From positions 1 through 64,000 of the forward strand of contig CAYVUV010000356.1 in NCBI GenBank assembly GCA_964455095.1: 64,000 nt of DNA, read 5' to 3'. Within the stretch, counting starts at the first letter, position 1, and every line of letters starts with the position of its first letter. The stretch comes from CAYVUV01 sp964455095. GTDB lineage: Bacteria > Desulfobacterota > Binatia > HRBIN30 > CADEER01. The notes beneath the pieces are model-generated. The model had not been told where the DNA came from. It made no database searches and saw nothing but the letters and a program-made list of their open reading frames with translations. The position numbers were made by a program, and so were the translations under genes. This document shows, one piece after another, positions 52,700 through 64,000 of this stretch.

Positions 52700-52719
52700 G
52701 GCGGGATTGCCATCCCGCC
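52700..52719. repeat. Short perfect palindrome in divergent promoter region
   Basis: GGCGGGAT (52700-52707) and ATCCCGCC (52712-52719) flank a 4-base loop TGCC. It sits 24 bases upstream of the hydrolase start and just before the candidate promoter of the VOC gene. It could be an operator or a small repeat. Confidence 0.5.
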
Positions 52720-52729
52720 GGCGCCCCGA

Positions 52730-52759
52730 TTGACACGAAATCGCCGCGCCCACTATCTG
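52730..52759 (+). promoter_or_regulatory. Candidate sigma-70 promoter for the VOC genes
   Basis: Perfect TTGACA (52730-52735), 18-base spacer, TATCTG (52754-52759). The start of transcription would be near 52766, about 30 bases before the ATG. AGGGAGGG at 52786-52793 is the ribosome site. The -10 is only a partial match. Confidence 0.4.
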
Positions 52760-52797
52760 TCGCAGCGTGGCGCAGTAGACGTTTCAGGGAGGGCACC

Positions 52798-53184
52798 ATG
52801 ACGGCGGTTGAGCTCGATCACATGATTCTTCCCGTCAACGACACGGCCCAGGCGATCCAGTTCTACACGCAGGTCCTCGGCTTCGCGCACGAGGGCGAGC
52901 GGCCGCCGTTCTCGGTCGTCCGCGTCAACCCGCACTTCACGCTGCAGCTGGCGCCCTGGGGGACCACCGGCGGCACGCACCTGGCGTTCGCGATGACGCG
53001 CGCCGCGTTCGCAGAGGTCTTCGGGCGCGTCCGCGCCGCCGGCATCCCGTACGGCGACTCGGCCCACGCGGTGGGCAATATGCAGGGGCCCGGAGACGAA
53101 GCAGGTGCCCGCGGCCCAGGCAAGGCGGTCTACGTCTTCGACCCGAGCAAGCACCTGATCGAAGTGAGGCACTACGAGCCGTGA
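52798..53184 (+). CDS. VOC family (glyoxalase/dioxygenase fold) protein 1
   Basis: 128 residues. Begins LDHMILPVNDTAQAIQFYTQVLGF, the first VOC half with a metal His, and ends VYVFDPSKHLIEVRHYE, with a Glu metal position in the second half. THLAFAMT provides another His. A metal-dependent fold used in glyoxalase, dioxygenase and resistance proteins. The stop overlaps an upstream GTG of the second VOC frame, and translation of the next gene starts 24 bases later. Reaction unknown. Confidence 0.85.
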   Translation: MTAVELDHMILPVNDTAQAIQFYTQVLGFAHEGERPPFSVVRVNPHFTLQLAPWGTTGGTHLAFAMTRAAFAEVFGRVRAAGIPYGDSAHAVGNMQGPGDEAGARGPGKAVYVFDPSKHLIEVRHYEP

Positions 53185-53207
53185 GGGGGCGCCGCTGGGA
53201 GGTGTGC

Positions 53208-53600
53208 ATGAAACTGTATCGGATCATCCTTCCGGTCCGCGACATCGAGCGCGCCGCTGCGGTGTATGCTCGGCTGCTGCAAACGGCGGGCGAACGGGTC
53301 TCGCCCGGGCGCCACTACTTCGATTGCGGCGGAACGATACTGGCCTGCTATGACCCCGAGGCCGACGGCGACGGCGTGCAAGATGGCTGGCGCCATCACC
53401 CAAACCAGTATGTCTACTTCGCCGTGAGTGACCTCGAAGACGCTTTGGCGCGTGCCCGGGAAGTCGGCTGTACGATCGTCGACGGGGGCATTCAGACGAT
53501 GCCGTGGGGTGAGCGCATGTTCTGGGCGCTGGATCCCTTCGAGAACCCGATCAGCTTCGTCGACGCCGACACGATCTTCACCGGGTCTCGCAAAGCCTGA
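53208..53600 (+). CDS. VOC family protein 2
   Basis: 130 residues. Starts KLYRIILPVRDIERAAAVYARLLQ and has YVYFAVSDLEDALARAREVGCTIVDGG and ERMFWALDPFENPISFVD. The first metal His of VOC 1 is absent (LYRIILP against LDHMILP), so metal use may differ. The ATG at 53208 has GGGAGG six bases upstream; a GTG at 53181 overlapping the previous stop is less likely. A tandem VOC pair may form a heterodimer or act in sequence on the same substrate. Confidence 0.83.
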   Translation: MKLYRIILPVRDIERAAAVYARLLQTAGERVSPGRHYFDCGGTILACYDPEADGDGVQDGWRHHPNQYVYFAVSDLEDALARAREVGCTIVDGGIQTMPWGERMFWALDPFENPISFVDADTIFTGSRKA

Positions 53601-53606
53601 GCGGTT

Positions 53607-56350
<2,744 letters not shown>

Positions 56351-56354
<4 letters not shown>

Positions 56355-57340
56355 CTTACGCGCTCGCGTTTCTCTCCAGCGGCATCGTCGTCGTGCTCGC
56401 CGGCACCGCGCTCGCGCGGTACGCCGACGCGATTGCCGAGACGACCAAGCTCGGCCGGTTGTGGATCGGCGCGGTGCTGCTGGCCGGTGCGACGTCGCTG
56501 CCCGAATTGATGACGGACCTTGCGGCGGTCCGTCTCGGGGCCACCGACCTCGCGGTTGGGGACCTCTTTGGTTCGAGTCTGGCCAACATGCTCATCCTGG
56601 CGATCGTCGACCTCTTGCCGCCGCGCAGACGGGTGCTCCGGCAAGCGACCCTCGATCATGCGCTGGCGGCGAGCCTGGCTATCTCGCTCAACGCACTGGC
56701 CGCGGTGCTGGTGCTCGCCCGGCCGGCATCCTCGCTGTTGCGGGTCGGCCCGGGCTCGCTGCTGCTTCTGCTCGGCTACGCCGCCGGGACGCGCGCCGTC
56801 TACCGCCACGCCCGGCGCGACGGCGCGGCGCAGACCCCTGGTCCCGAGAGGGCAACGCCCTCCCTGTCGCTGCGGCGGGCCGTGCTCGGCTTCGCGACCG
56901 CGGCGCTGGTCGTGCTGCTGGTCGCGCCGGCTTTCGCGTGGTCGGCACGGGGCATCGCCGAGATCACCGGGCTCGGCAACACGTTCGTCGGGACATGGCT
57001 GGTGGGGCTCGCGACGTCCCTTCCCGAGCTGGTGGCATCGATCGCTGCGGTGCGGATGGGTGCGTTCGACCTCGCGGTCGGCAACCTCTTCGGGTCCAAC
57101 GCCTTCAACATGGCGATCTTCTTCGCGCTCGACCTCGCCCAGCCGGGGAACCTGTTCGCGGCGCTCGATCCGAACCACGCCCTCTCCGGACTCTTCGCGG
57201 TGGTGCTGACGAGTCTCGGGCTCGCCGCCATCTTCTACCGCGCCGAGCGCCGCTTCGCGATGATCGAACCCGACAGCCTGCTGATCTTGATTGCGTATGT
57301 GCTCGCGATCGCTCTGCTGTACTCCCAGGGGGCGCGGTAG
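56351..57340 (+). CDS. CaCA family Na+/Ca2+ exchanger
   Basis: 329 residues, about ten helices in two inverted halves. The alpha-1 repeat is GATSLPELMTDLAAVRLGATDLAVGDLFGSSLANM and the alpha-2 repeat GLATSLPELVASIAAVRMGAFDLAVGNLFGSNAFNM. The cation-binding Glu in SLPEL is present in both. Alpha-1 has GDLFGSS where alpha-2 keeps the canonical GNLFGSN; the lost Asn may affect selectivity. Exports Ca2+ or takes up Na+ or H+ in exchange. The ATG overlaps the ATPase stop (ATGA). Confidence 0.92.
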
Positions 57341-58215
57341 TGTCCGCCGTCACGAAGAGACATTCTCACGAGGTGCGGTGGCTGCACGGTCTCGGTGCCC
57401 TGGCGTTGGTGGTCGTGTGCGGCGGCGCGTTCGTGGGGTTGCTCGCCCGCACGCCCGGTGTGGTCGTGTGCGCGGCCGCGCTGCCGGCGGCCGGTTGGGT
57501 CGCGCTCGTCTGGTTGTTCGACCGGCACAGTCGCGGGCGTTGGGCGTATCTGGCGCAGGCCTTGGTCGCCGGGGCGATCGTCGCGGCCTTCGCCGCGAGC
57601 TACGCAAACGACGCGGCCATGGCGCTGGCGACGCGGCTCGTCGGCGAGCACACGGCGCGCTGGCTGACGCCCGGCATCCTCGCCCCCTTCATCGAAGAAG
57701 CCGCCAAGGCGGTGGTGCTGGTCGCGTTGATGGCGCGCTTTCCGCTCGCGTTCGGCGCGGTCGTTGACGGCCTCGTCTGCGGCGCGCTGGTCGGCGTCGG
57801 CTTCGCCTTCACGGAAAACCTCGAGTACTTCACCATGGCGGTCGTGCAGGGCGGGCACACGGGTCTGGCGCAGAGTGTGTATGTGCGCGCCGTGATGGGC
57901 GGGCTCTCGCACCCCATCTTCGCCGGCATGACTGGGGCCGGGCTCGGTCTGGCGCGCGAGCGACCCGAGAGCGCCGGTCGCGCCGCCGGTGTGGCGGGGT
58001 TCCTACTCGCCACGGTCGCACACCTGTTCTGGAACGTCCTGGCCGGTCCGGGGATCACCGAGGTGCTCTGCCGCGCCCCCAGCCCGGGCGCGGCGTGTCT
58101 GCCGACCCCGCAGCCGATCGATCTGCTGCTGCGCGCGCCGGGGATCGCGGTGCTCGGCCTGGCTCCGGCGCTGTTCATCGCGCTGGCGTTCTTGCTGCTC
58201 GCCCGTCGGCGCTGA
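57340..58215 (+). CDS. PrsW-family intramembrane metalloprotease-like protein
   Basis: 291 residues, about eight helices. FIEEAAKAVVLV contains the EExxK motif and FAFTENLEYF the FxxxEN motif of PrsW; later HPIFAGMTG and ATVAHLFWN supply histidines. PrsW proteases perform site-1 cleavage of anti-sigma factors in Bacillus; the wider family has other or unknown roles. GTG at 57340 shares its first base with the exchanger's TAG. The coupling to two cation transporters suggests a role in the same envelope or ion response; no anti-sigma factor is seen. Confidence 0.82.
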   Translation: MSAVTKRHSHEVRWLHGLGALALVVVCGGAFVGLLARTPGVVVCAAALPAAGWVALVWLFDRHSRGRWAYLAQALVAGAIVAAFAASYANDAAMALATRLVGEHTARWLTPGILAPFIEEAAKAVVLVALMARFPLAFGAVVDGLVCGALVGVGFAFTENLEYFTMAVVQGGHTGLAQSVYVRAVMGGLSHPIFAGMTGAGLGLARERPESAGRAAGVAGFLLATVAHLFWNVLAGPGITEVLCRAPSPGAACLPTPQPIDLLLRAPGIAVLGLAPALFIALAFLLLARRR

Positions 58216-58226
58216 GCGGGATTCCG

Positions 58227-61200
58227 TTACCGCCGCGCGGTGCCGAGCTTCAGCCGGACGGCTGGCTCTCCCTCGTTGGGCTCGGCCGGGATCTCACCGC
58301 GCGCGATGCGCGCGGCGTCGAGGTCGTTGCCTTCGCGCAGCGCCGTCTCGACGCGGGTCAGGCGCGCCTCGGCCAGGGCGCGCAGTTGCTCGGCGGGGAT
58401 CGGCGGGCGCTCGGCCAGCCACTCGTCGAGCGCGGCTGCATCCTCCGTCGAGAGCTCGCCCGCTTCGTCTTTGGCGCGCGCGGCGAGGGCGCGCTGCACG
58501 GTCGCGCGGGTGCCGCGGTCCGCCAGCCCGCGCAAGCCGGCGAAGAAACCCTGGTTCTCCCATTCAGAGCGCAACGCCTGCTCGCGCAACCAGCGCACGT
58601 CGCCGGTCGTGACGGCCGTTTCGAGGGTGACGCCGAGCCCGGGCCGGCTGGCGAGAAATTCGCCCAGGCGGTCGATCAGCTCATCGCCGTCCGCCGCCAA
58701 CTCGGCGCGGCCGAGGCGAAAGCCGATCGGCGCCGGGGCGAGCGATTTGACCTTCTTGCCGCCCGTCACGGCGCCAACCAGTTTCAAGGGCGACGCGAGG
58801 GCGTTGACGATGGCGTTCTGCAGCGCTTTGCGAATCACCGTGCCGACCCCGACGCGCGTGCCCTGCGGATCGCCCTCGACGGGGATGCCGAGCGCGATGT
58901 CGCCGGCGGCATCGCGCATCAACGCCAGCGCCATGGAGATCGGCACGCCGAACTGCTTCTGGAACAGCGAGTCGCCGTCGCCACCCTGCAGGTCGAACTC
59001 GTGCAAGGTGAGCGAGCTGTCGGCCTTGTAGCGCCCTTGCTCGAACGAGGCGGTGGTCTTGAGCGAGAGCTTGCCTCCGGCGAGGCTGTAGCCGGAGAGC
59101 GTGCTCGCGTAGGGGTTGAACGGCATCAGGGCGAGGTGGTCGCCGTTGACCTCGATCTGCCCGCCGGCTGGGCTCATGGAACCCGTCACGGTGAGCTTGC
59201 CGTCCTCGGCGCCGACGGCGGTAAGCTTCAGATCGGTGAAGGCCAGGGCGGGCCAGTGCAGGTCGCGCAGCGCGACATCGATTGGTGCCAGCTTGGTCTT
59301 GAACACCGGCTTGACCGTGTGGTCGGCAACGCGGACGCTGCCAGTCGCCAAACGCAATGCGTCGACGACGACCTCGACGACCGGCGGCGCCGGCGCGGCG
59401 CGCTCTGCTGGCGCAGATGCCAACGCGGGCGCGGGTGGCGGAGTCGGCGCCGCAGGCTGTTTTGCCGGCGCGCCATCGGTCGAGAAGTTCGGCATGAGCA
59501 GACCCTCCGCCATGCGCGTCAAACGCACGGACGGAGTGTCGAGCTGCAGCGCGCCGATGCCCAGGCGCATGGGCGCGGCGGCGCTGACCCCCGCAGCAGC
59601 TACAGGCACGCGCAGCTCGCGAATCGGAACATCGAGAGCTTTGGTGGCGACGGAGAACACCTTGGCATCGCTGCCCTCGAGAACCAGGTCGGCGAGCGTG
59701 AGCCGACCGCTGGCGCGAACTTCTCCGGCCGGCGTCTGCGCTCCGCCGCTGATCAGCGCGGCGGGAACGGTCAGATCGGCGATTGTCAGATCGAAGCGGT
59801 GCAGATCGAAAGCGAAACCGGCTTGGCCGGGTGCCGAGACGCGGACGTCGGCCAATGCCAACTTCGCTGCGCCCGTCAGGTCGCCGGGCGCAATCGACGC
59901 ATCGCCAGCCAGCGCGAGGATGCCCGGGGCGCGCATCTGGTCGAGGTCGAGCTCGATCGATCCGGCGGCGACGGAGAACGGACGCTTGGTGACGTCGCCG
60001 AGGCGCAGCTCGGCCAGCGCGAGCTTGCCGTTCACGCGCGCATCGTGCGCTGGCAATGCGGCGCCCGTCTCCGCCGCGGCGACACCTGCCTCGATGGTCA
60101 GGTCAGTCGTGAGTCGGCCGGACTGTATGAGCTCAGCGGGCAGCGCGGGGGACGCAGCCAGCAGCGGCGGCAGCGCGAGATCGGCGACGCGCAGCGTCCC
60201 GCCGAAGCCGGGCGGAGTGAGCCGCAGCGCGCCCGCGAGCGCCAGCGTGCCCTGCTCGACGGCGAGCTCGAGATCGAGATGCGCCGGCGCCTCGGATTCG
60301 TCCGCCAGCTCCTTCAGGGTGGCCTGAACACCGACGTCGAGCGGTTTCGGGCCCAGAACGCGCACGTGCGAGTCGGCAATATGCAGCGAGGACACCGACC
60401 AATGCCACGGCGGCGCGGGGGCGGCCTGGGCGACCGGTGTTGCCGGCGTCGGTTCCACCGGGTCGGCCGCCTGGCTCACCGCCGCGGCCAGGAAGGGCAG
60501 GAGAACGCCGCCCTGGGTGCGCACGACGAGCGTCGCGCCCGTGAGCTCGATCTCGCTCACGGCGGCGCGCTGTGCCAGCAGGTCGACGGGGTCGACATGG
60601 ACGGTCAAGCTCTGCCATGCGAGCGCGGGCTGATCGAGCCCGGCGATTTGCACGGCGACATCGTGCAGCGCCGCGGTGCCGCGCAGCGTGTGCTCTGTCT
60701 CGGTGGCGAAGCGATAGGTGAGGGCCGCGTCGAGCGTGCCCGTGAGCTTGCTCCAGCCGACCTTGGGGACGTACAGACGGGCCCGCCGCAGGGGCAGTTT
60801 TTCGGCCGTGAGGTTGGCCTCCACCGCGGTCGTCGTGGCGCCGAGCGTGAGCCGCGCCTCGAGTTGCAGCCGGGCGTCGTCGAAGGCGAGGTCGAGGTTG
60901 ATGCGCGAGGGCTCGCCGTACATGCCGGGACTGAGCGCCACGTCCTTCACTTCGATGGTCGGCAGGCGGATCTCGAGCGGCTCGCTGTCCTCGACCTGGA
61001 GATCGCGAAACAGGATACCGCCGCCGCGCAGCACGAAGCTGTCGAGTCCGACTTGCCATCCGGGCCCCTCCGCCGGCGCCGCCGCGGCCGGTGTGCCCGG
61101 CGCTGCGGTGGCGGGCGTTTCGCCTGCCGCCGGTGTTTCTCCCGCGGCGGGTGTGGTGTTCGACTTTGCGTCCGGCGTCGGCGTCGCCTCGCCCGCCGGC

Positions 61201-61727
61201 AAAAGCGCCAGCAAGTTGAAATTGCCGTCCTTGAGTCGATCGAGCGCGACCCGCGGCGATTCCAGCACGACCTCGCGCAGCTGCACCGTTTTGCGAAACA
61301 GCGGTAGCCAGTTCACAGACACGGCGAACCGCTTCCAGGCAATTAACGGGCCGGTGTCGACCGCGCCCGGTGCCGCGGGGGCATCGGTGGGAGCGGTGGC
61401 TGGCGCTTGAGGGTCCGGTGGGGTTGCCGCCGGTGGGGTTTCTGCCGCGCTGAGTGGGGTCGGTACGGCGGTCGCGGCGGCGTCAGCGTCGGGGATCGCC
61501 GGGGTGAGCGCGCGCACGGCGACGTCTTCGAGCGCGATGCCGCCGCGCAGCAGCGCGAGGTCCACGTCGCCGATGGCGACATCGGCGCGCAGCGCCTGCG
61601 AGGCTTGCGAGATCGCCACGCGGCGCACGATCTCGGGCAATGCCACGCGCACCGCGATGAGCACGGTGAACAGGATGATCCAGCGTTTCCAGCGCCGCAG
61701 GCGGGCGAGCCAGCTCGTCAGGTCCAT
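58227..61727 (-). CDS. DUF748/AsmA-like envelope protein
   Basis: 1166 residues. An N-terminal anchor (WKRWIILFTVLIAVRVALPEIVRR, about 13-36) precedes a long periplasmic beta-rich body. LALLRGGIALEDVAVRA near residue 60 and LREVVLESPRVALDRLKDGNFNLLALL near 150 are typical of the DUF748/AsmA group, bridge-like proteins in lipid movement and outer-membrane integrity. Ala/Pro-rich segments (about 80-120 and 195-225) are low-complexity linkers. The C-terminal ends with an OmpA-like stretch (GFRLGRAELAADGDELIDRLGEFLASRPGL). ATG at 61727 with GGCGGGG upstream; a GTG at 61742 is possible. Converges with the PrsW gene 11 bases away. Confidence 0.82.
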   Translation of the reverse strand: MDLTSWLARLRRWKRWIILFTVLIAVRVALPEIVRRVAISQASQALRADVAIGDVDLALLRGGIALEDVAVRALTPAIPDADAAATAVPTPLSAAETPPAATPPDPQAPATAPTDAPAAPGAVDTGPLIAWKRFAVSVNWLPLFRKTVQLREVVLESPRVALDRLKDGNFNLLALLPAGEATPTPDAKSNTTPAAGETPAAGETPATAAPGTPAAAAPAEGPGWQVGLDSFVLRGGGILFRDLQVEDSEPLEIRLPTIEVKDVALSPGMYGEPSRINLDLAFDDARLQLEARLTLGATTTAVEANLTAEKLPLRRARLYVPKVGWSKLTGTLDAALTYRFATETEHTLRGTAALHDVAVQIAGLDQPALAWQSLTVHVDPVDLLAQRAAVSEIELTGATLVVRTQGGVLLPFLAAAVSQAADPVEPTPATPVAQAAPAPPWHWSVSSLHIADSHVRVLGPKPLDVGVQATLKELADESEAPAHLDLELAVEQGTLALAGALRLTPPGFGGTLRVADLALPPLLAASPALPAELIQSGRLTTDLTIEAGVAAAETGAALPAHDARVNGKLALAELRLGDVTKRPFSVAAGSIELDLDQMRAPGILALAGDASIAPGDLTGAAKLALADVRVSAPGQAGFAFDLHRFDLTIADLTVPAALISGGAQTPAGEVRASGRLTLADLVLEGSDAKVFSVATKALDVPIRELRVPVAAAGVSAAAPMRLGIGALQLDTPSVRLTRMAEGLLMPNFSTDGAPAKQPAAPTPPPAPALASAPAERAAPAPPVVEVVVDALRLATGSVRVADHTVKPVFKTKLAPIDVALRDLHWPALAFTDLKLTAVGAEDGKLTVTGSMSPAGGQIEVNGDHLALMPFNPYASTLSGYSLAGGKLSLKTTASFEQGRYKADSSLTLHEFDLQGGDGDSLFQKQFGVPISMALALMRDAAGDIALGIPVEGDPQGTRVGVGTVIRKALQNAIVNALASPLKLVGAVTGGKKVKSLAPAPIGFRLGRAELAADGDELIDRLGEFLASRPGLGVTLETAVTTGDVRWLREQALRSEWENQGFFAGLRGLADRGTRATVQRALAARAKDEAGELSTEDAAALDEWLAERPPIPAEQLRALAEARLTRVETALREGNDLDAARIARGEIPAEPNEGEPAVRLKLGTARR

Positions 61728-61794
61728 ACCCCGCCGCACCATGACGCGGCGGCGCCGATTCGTCCAGCCTGAGCGCGGGACAGCGGCGCCACCA

Positions 61795-62793
61795 TCACAT
61801 GACGAGCACTCCGGCGCCCTCGAAGCCGTCGTGCTTGAGCTGCTGCAGGGCGGTGTTGGCTTCGCTGAGCTGAAACGCGACGGTGCGCGGGCGGATGGGG
61901 ATCTCGGCGGCGATGCGCAGCAGCTCGATGCCGTCGGCTCGCGTGTTGGCGGTCACGCTGCGCAGGGTGCGCTCGTAGAACAGGTGGCGCTCGTAGTCGA
62001 GGGCGGGGATCTGGCTGAGGTAGATGCCCGCCAGCGCCAACGTGCCGCCGCGGCCGAGCGCCTCCAGCGCCGGGAGGACGAGCGCGCCAGCGGGGGCGAA
62101 CAGCACCGCGCTGTCGAGCGGCTCCGGCGGCCGGGCGTCGGCGGCGCCGGTCCAGACCGCGCCCAGGTCTGCCGCCAGACGTCGGTGCCGCTCCTCGCGG
62201 GTCATGACGTAGACGCGGCAGCCGAGGTGGTGCGCCACCTGGATGGCGATGTGCGCCGAGGCGCCGAAGCCGTACAGGCCGAGGCGGCAGCCGGGGCGAA
62301 TCTCGGCGCGACGCAGGGCGCGGTAGCCGATGATGCCGGCGCAGAGCAGCGGCGACGCCTCGGCGTCGCTGATCGCGTCGGGGATGGCATAGGCGAAGTC
62401 CTCGTGCACCACGGCGTGCTCGGCGTAGCCGCCGTCGGCGTGATAGCCGGTGAAACGCGCGTTGGGGCAGAGGTTCTCCGCGCCGCTCTGGCAGTAGCGG
62501 CAGGTGCCGCACGTCGCGCGCAGCCAGGCGATGCCGACGCGGGTGCCGACGCGCCAGCGCGTACAGCCGGTACCGAGCTGATCGACGATGCCGACGACTT
62601 GATGGCCCGGGACGACGGTGGGGCGCTGCGGCGGCAGCTCGCCTTCGACGACGTGGAGGTCGGTGCGGCAGATGCCGCAGACGTGCACGCGGACGCGGAT
62701 CTCGTGCGGGCCGGGAAGCGGATCGTCGAGATCGCGCAGCACGAGCGGGTTCGCATCGACCGGGGCAGGTTGCGTCAGCACCATGGCCTTCAT
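61795..62793 (-). CDS. Zinc-dependent alcohol dehydrogenase (AdhP/GFGASAH type)
   Basis: 332 residues. CGICRTDLH (about 39-47) and PGHQVVG (about 63-69) hold catalytic zinc ligands; CGTCRYCQSGAENLC (about 94-108) holds the four structural zinc cysteines. The nucleotide-binding motif is LYGFGASAHIAIQV, characteristic of one subgroup of zinc alcohol dehydrogenases. Start ATG at 62793 gives the common MKAMVL opening. Divergent from the GT-C-like gene at 62890 and 67 bases upstream of the DUF748 gene. Substrate unknown. Confidence 0.9.
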   Translation of the reverse strand: MKAMVLTQPAPVDANPLVLRDLDDPLPGPHEIRVRVHVCGICRTDLHVVEGELPPQRPTVVPGHQVVGIVDQLGTGCTRWRVGTRVGIAWLRATCGTCRYCQSGAENLCPNARFTGYHADGGYAEHAVVHEDFAYAIPDAISDAEASPLLCAGIIGYRALRRAEIRPGCRLGLYGFGASAHIAIQVAHHLGCRVYVMTREERHRRLAADLGAVWTGAADARPPEPLDSAVLFAPAGALVLPALEALGRGGTLALAGIYLSQIPALDYERHLFYERTLRSVTANTRADGIELLRIAAEIPIRPRTVAFQLSEANTALQQLKHDGFEGAGVLVM

Positions 62794-62889
62794 GGCGACA
62801 TTGTGCGGCGCGGTGGCGCGGCGGACAAGCGGTGCCGCCGCGGGTTGCCGGCGCCGTGGCGCAGCGATAAGACGCGCAGCGAGCCCCGT

Positions 62890-64000
62890 ATGCCAGCCCG
62901 CAAGCCGCGCGCCCCGCGACCCAGCCCCACGACGGCGCGCGCGCCCGCGCCGCCCCCACCTGTCGCGGTGAAGACGCCGTGGCGCACGGCGGTGTTGCTG
63001 TTCGTTGCCCTGCTCGGCGTCTACGCCTCCAACCTGCGCGTGTTGGGTGCGGGCGACAGCTTGCCGACGCGACTGCTGCCGTTCAGCTTGCTGCGCGAGC
63101 ACAACCTCGATCTCGACGAGTTTGACTGGGAACTGAGAAAGGACGGCAGGCCGCAGTACTTTCTGCACCCGTTCGGCGGCCATCTGTATTCCGCCTCGCC
63201 GATCGCGACGCCGTTCGTGGTGTTGCCGCTCTATGTCCTGCCCGCCTGGTGGTTGTCGGCGCACGATGTTCCGTATGACGACGTGCGCGCGCGGGTGGTG
63301 ATCGTGGTGATGGAGCGGCTCAGCGCCGCCGTGATGACCGCGCTCTCCGTCAGCCTGCTGTTCGTCATTCTGAGCCGTATGGTGACGCCCGGCTGGGCGC
63401 TGGGGCTGGCCTTGACGCAGGCGCTCGGGACAACGACCTGGGTCGTGTCGAGCCAGGCGCTGTGGCCCCATACCCTGGCGCAGCTGGCGTTGGTGATGAT
63501 GACGACCATCTTGCTCGCTGAGCGGCCGACGCGCACGGCGTTGATGGCGGCCGGGATCGTCGCCGCCGTCGCGGTGGCGAATCGGCCGCCGATGGTGGGG
63601 TTCGCGTTGCTCGCGCTGGTTTTCGTCTGGCGCTACCACCGGCGCGACGTGCTCGCCTTCGCCGCGCTGCCGGCGGCCATCGGCGCTGCGCTGCTGGCGT
63701 ACAATCTCGGCACGTTTCGCGCCCTGGCCGGCGGGTACGGCAGCGGCCTGACGCACTTTTCGAATCCGCTCATCCCGGGGCTGCTGGGGCTTCTGGTCAG
63801 CCCCAATCGCGGGCTGTTCGTCTTCACCCCGATCATGTTGTTCGCCGGCTGGGGCGCGGTGCAGGTCTGGCGCGTCGAGGTCCGCCCGTGGCTGCGTTTT
63901 CTGGTCATCGGGCTCGGCGTGCATCTGGCCATCTACGCCAAGTTCGACGAGTGGTGGGCGGGGTACACCTACGGCCCGCGCTACCTGACCGATGTGCTGC
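62890..64000 (+). CDS. Polytopic membrane protein, GT-C-like (3' end outside window)
   Basis: The frame is open from ATG 62890 to the window end, 370 codons, with no stop. A proline/arginine-rich cytoplasmic N-terminus (about 1-30) precedes a first helix about 34-49 (AVLLFVALLGVYASNL). A loop with GDSLPTRLLPFSLLREHNLD and QYFLHPFGGHLYSASPIATP is followed by about eight helices and then WWAGYTYGPRYLTD, a motif common in bacterial GT-C-type and mannosyltransferase-like membrane proteins. Probably a lipid-linked-sugar transferase, matching the GT-C cluster at 12201-19545. Divergent from the alcohol dehydrogenase. Confidence 0.72.
   Translation, partial: MPARKPRAPRPSPTTARAPAPPPPVAVKTPWRTAVLLFVALLGVYASNLRVLGAGDSLPTRLLPFSLLREHNLDLDEFDWELRKDGRPQYFLHPFGGHLYSASPIATPFVVLPLYVLPAWWLSAHDVPYDDVRARVVIVVMERLSAAVMTALSVSLLFVILSRMVTPGWALGLALTQALGTTTWVVSSQALWPHTLAQLALVMMTTILLAERPTRTALMAAGIVAAVAVANRPPMVGFALLALVFVWRYHRRDVLAFAALPAAIGAALLAYNLGTFRALAGGYGSGLTHFSNPLIPGLLGLLVSPNRGLFVFTPIMLFAGWGAVQVWRVEVRPWLRFLVIGLGVHLAIYAKFDEWWAGYTYGPRYLTDVL

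Noticed and set aside
58095..61307. 1070-codon rightward frame opposite the DUF748 gene
   Set aside because: Antisense shadow of DUF748; Arg/Gln/Gly-rich and no recognisable domain.

Overview
The window is high-GC bacterial chromosome with densely packed genes, frequent GTG/TTG starts, many 1-14 bp gene overlaps and several families of intergenic palindromes. Gene content (bacillithiol genes bshC/bshA, class III fructose bisphosphatase, acyl-CoA degradation genes, an ExbB/ExbD-vWA-TPR operon, WD40 and Cys-rich DUF4215-type surface proteins, several GT-C membrane proteins) suits a Gram-negative soil or water bacterium of the deltaproteobacterial grade (Binatota, Desulfobacterota or Myxococcota-like). 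That placement is inference. No rRNA, tRNA or CRISPR array was seen.

Layout. 1-1881: end of threonine synthase plus a cystathionine gamma-synthase-type enzyme. 2054-10865: a DUF1990 protein, then a leftward block DUF2911 -> bshC -> bshA -> secreted PIG-L deacetylase -> 39-aa membrane peptide -> sodium:solute symporter. 11175-12200: zinc alcohol dehydrogenase. 12201-21552: envelope glycosylation cluster of four GT-C-like membrane proteins and a phosphodiesterase-fold lipoprotein; three of these five proteins end in the same TPR-like module. 21710-22480: orphan CHASE3 sensor behind a structured leader. 22589-28487: acyl-CoA dehydrogenase, PECR-like reductase, hydrolase, JAMM protease, ketopantoate-reductase-like protein and acyl-CoA ligase. 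28610-31716: sugar nucleotidyltransferase, galactokinase, APH-fold kinase. 31991-33511: SagB-type double nitroreductase.

33377-39034 is an island-like segment bounded by a 177-bp direct repeat of the sagB 3' end. It holds a carboxypeptidase-regulatory-domain membrane protein, REP palindromes, a repeat-rich surface protein, and a REP-associated transposase (RAYT) gene inside a 24-bp perfect inverted repeat. 39047-43510: WD40 lipoprotein, small Cys-pair protein, class III FBPase. 43828-49095: ExbB, ExbD, vWA membrane protein, exported TPR protein, all closely coupled, with a 3-methyladenine DNA glycosylase at the end. 49160-50476: a second surface protein whose C-terminal domain matches that of the island protein. 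50539-53600: isocitrate lyase/PEP mutase-family enzyme, hydrolase, two VOC proteins. 53607-58215: overlapping cation P-type ATPase, CaCA exchanger and PrsW-type protease. 58227-64000: DUF748/AsmA-like protein, a second zinc dehydrogenase, and a GT-C-like membrane protein cut by the window edge.

The most interesting points are the shared C-terminal TPR module in the glycosylation cluster, the ExbBD-vWA-TPR machine without TonB, the shared C-terminal domain of the two surface proteins, the sagB-tail/RAYT island, and the bacillithiol genes next to a secreted rather than cytosolic PIG-L enzyme.
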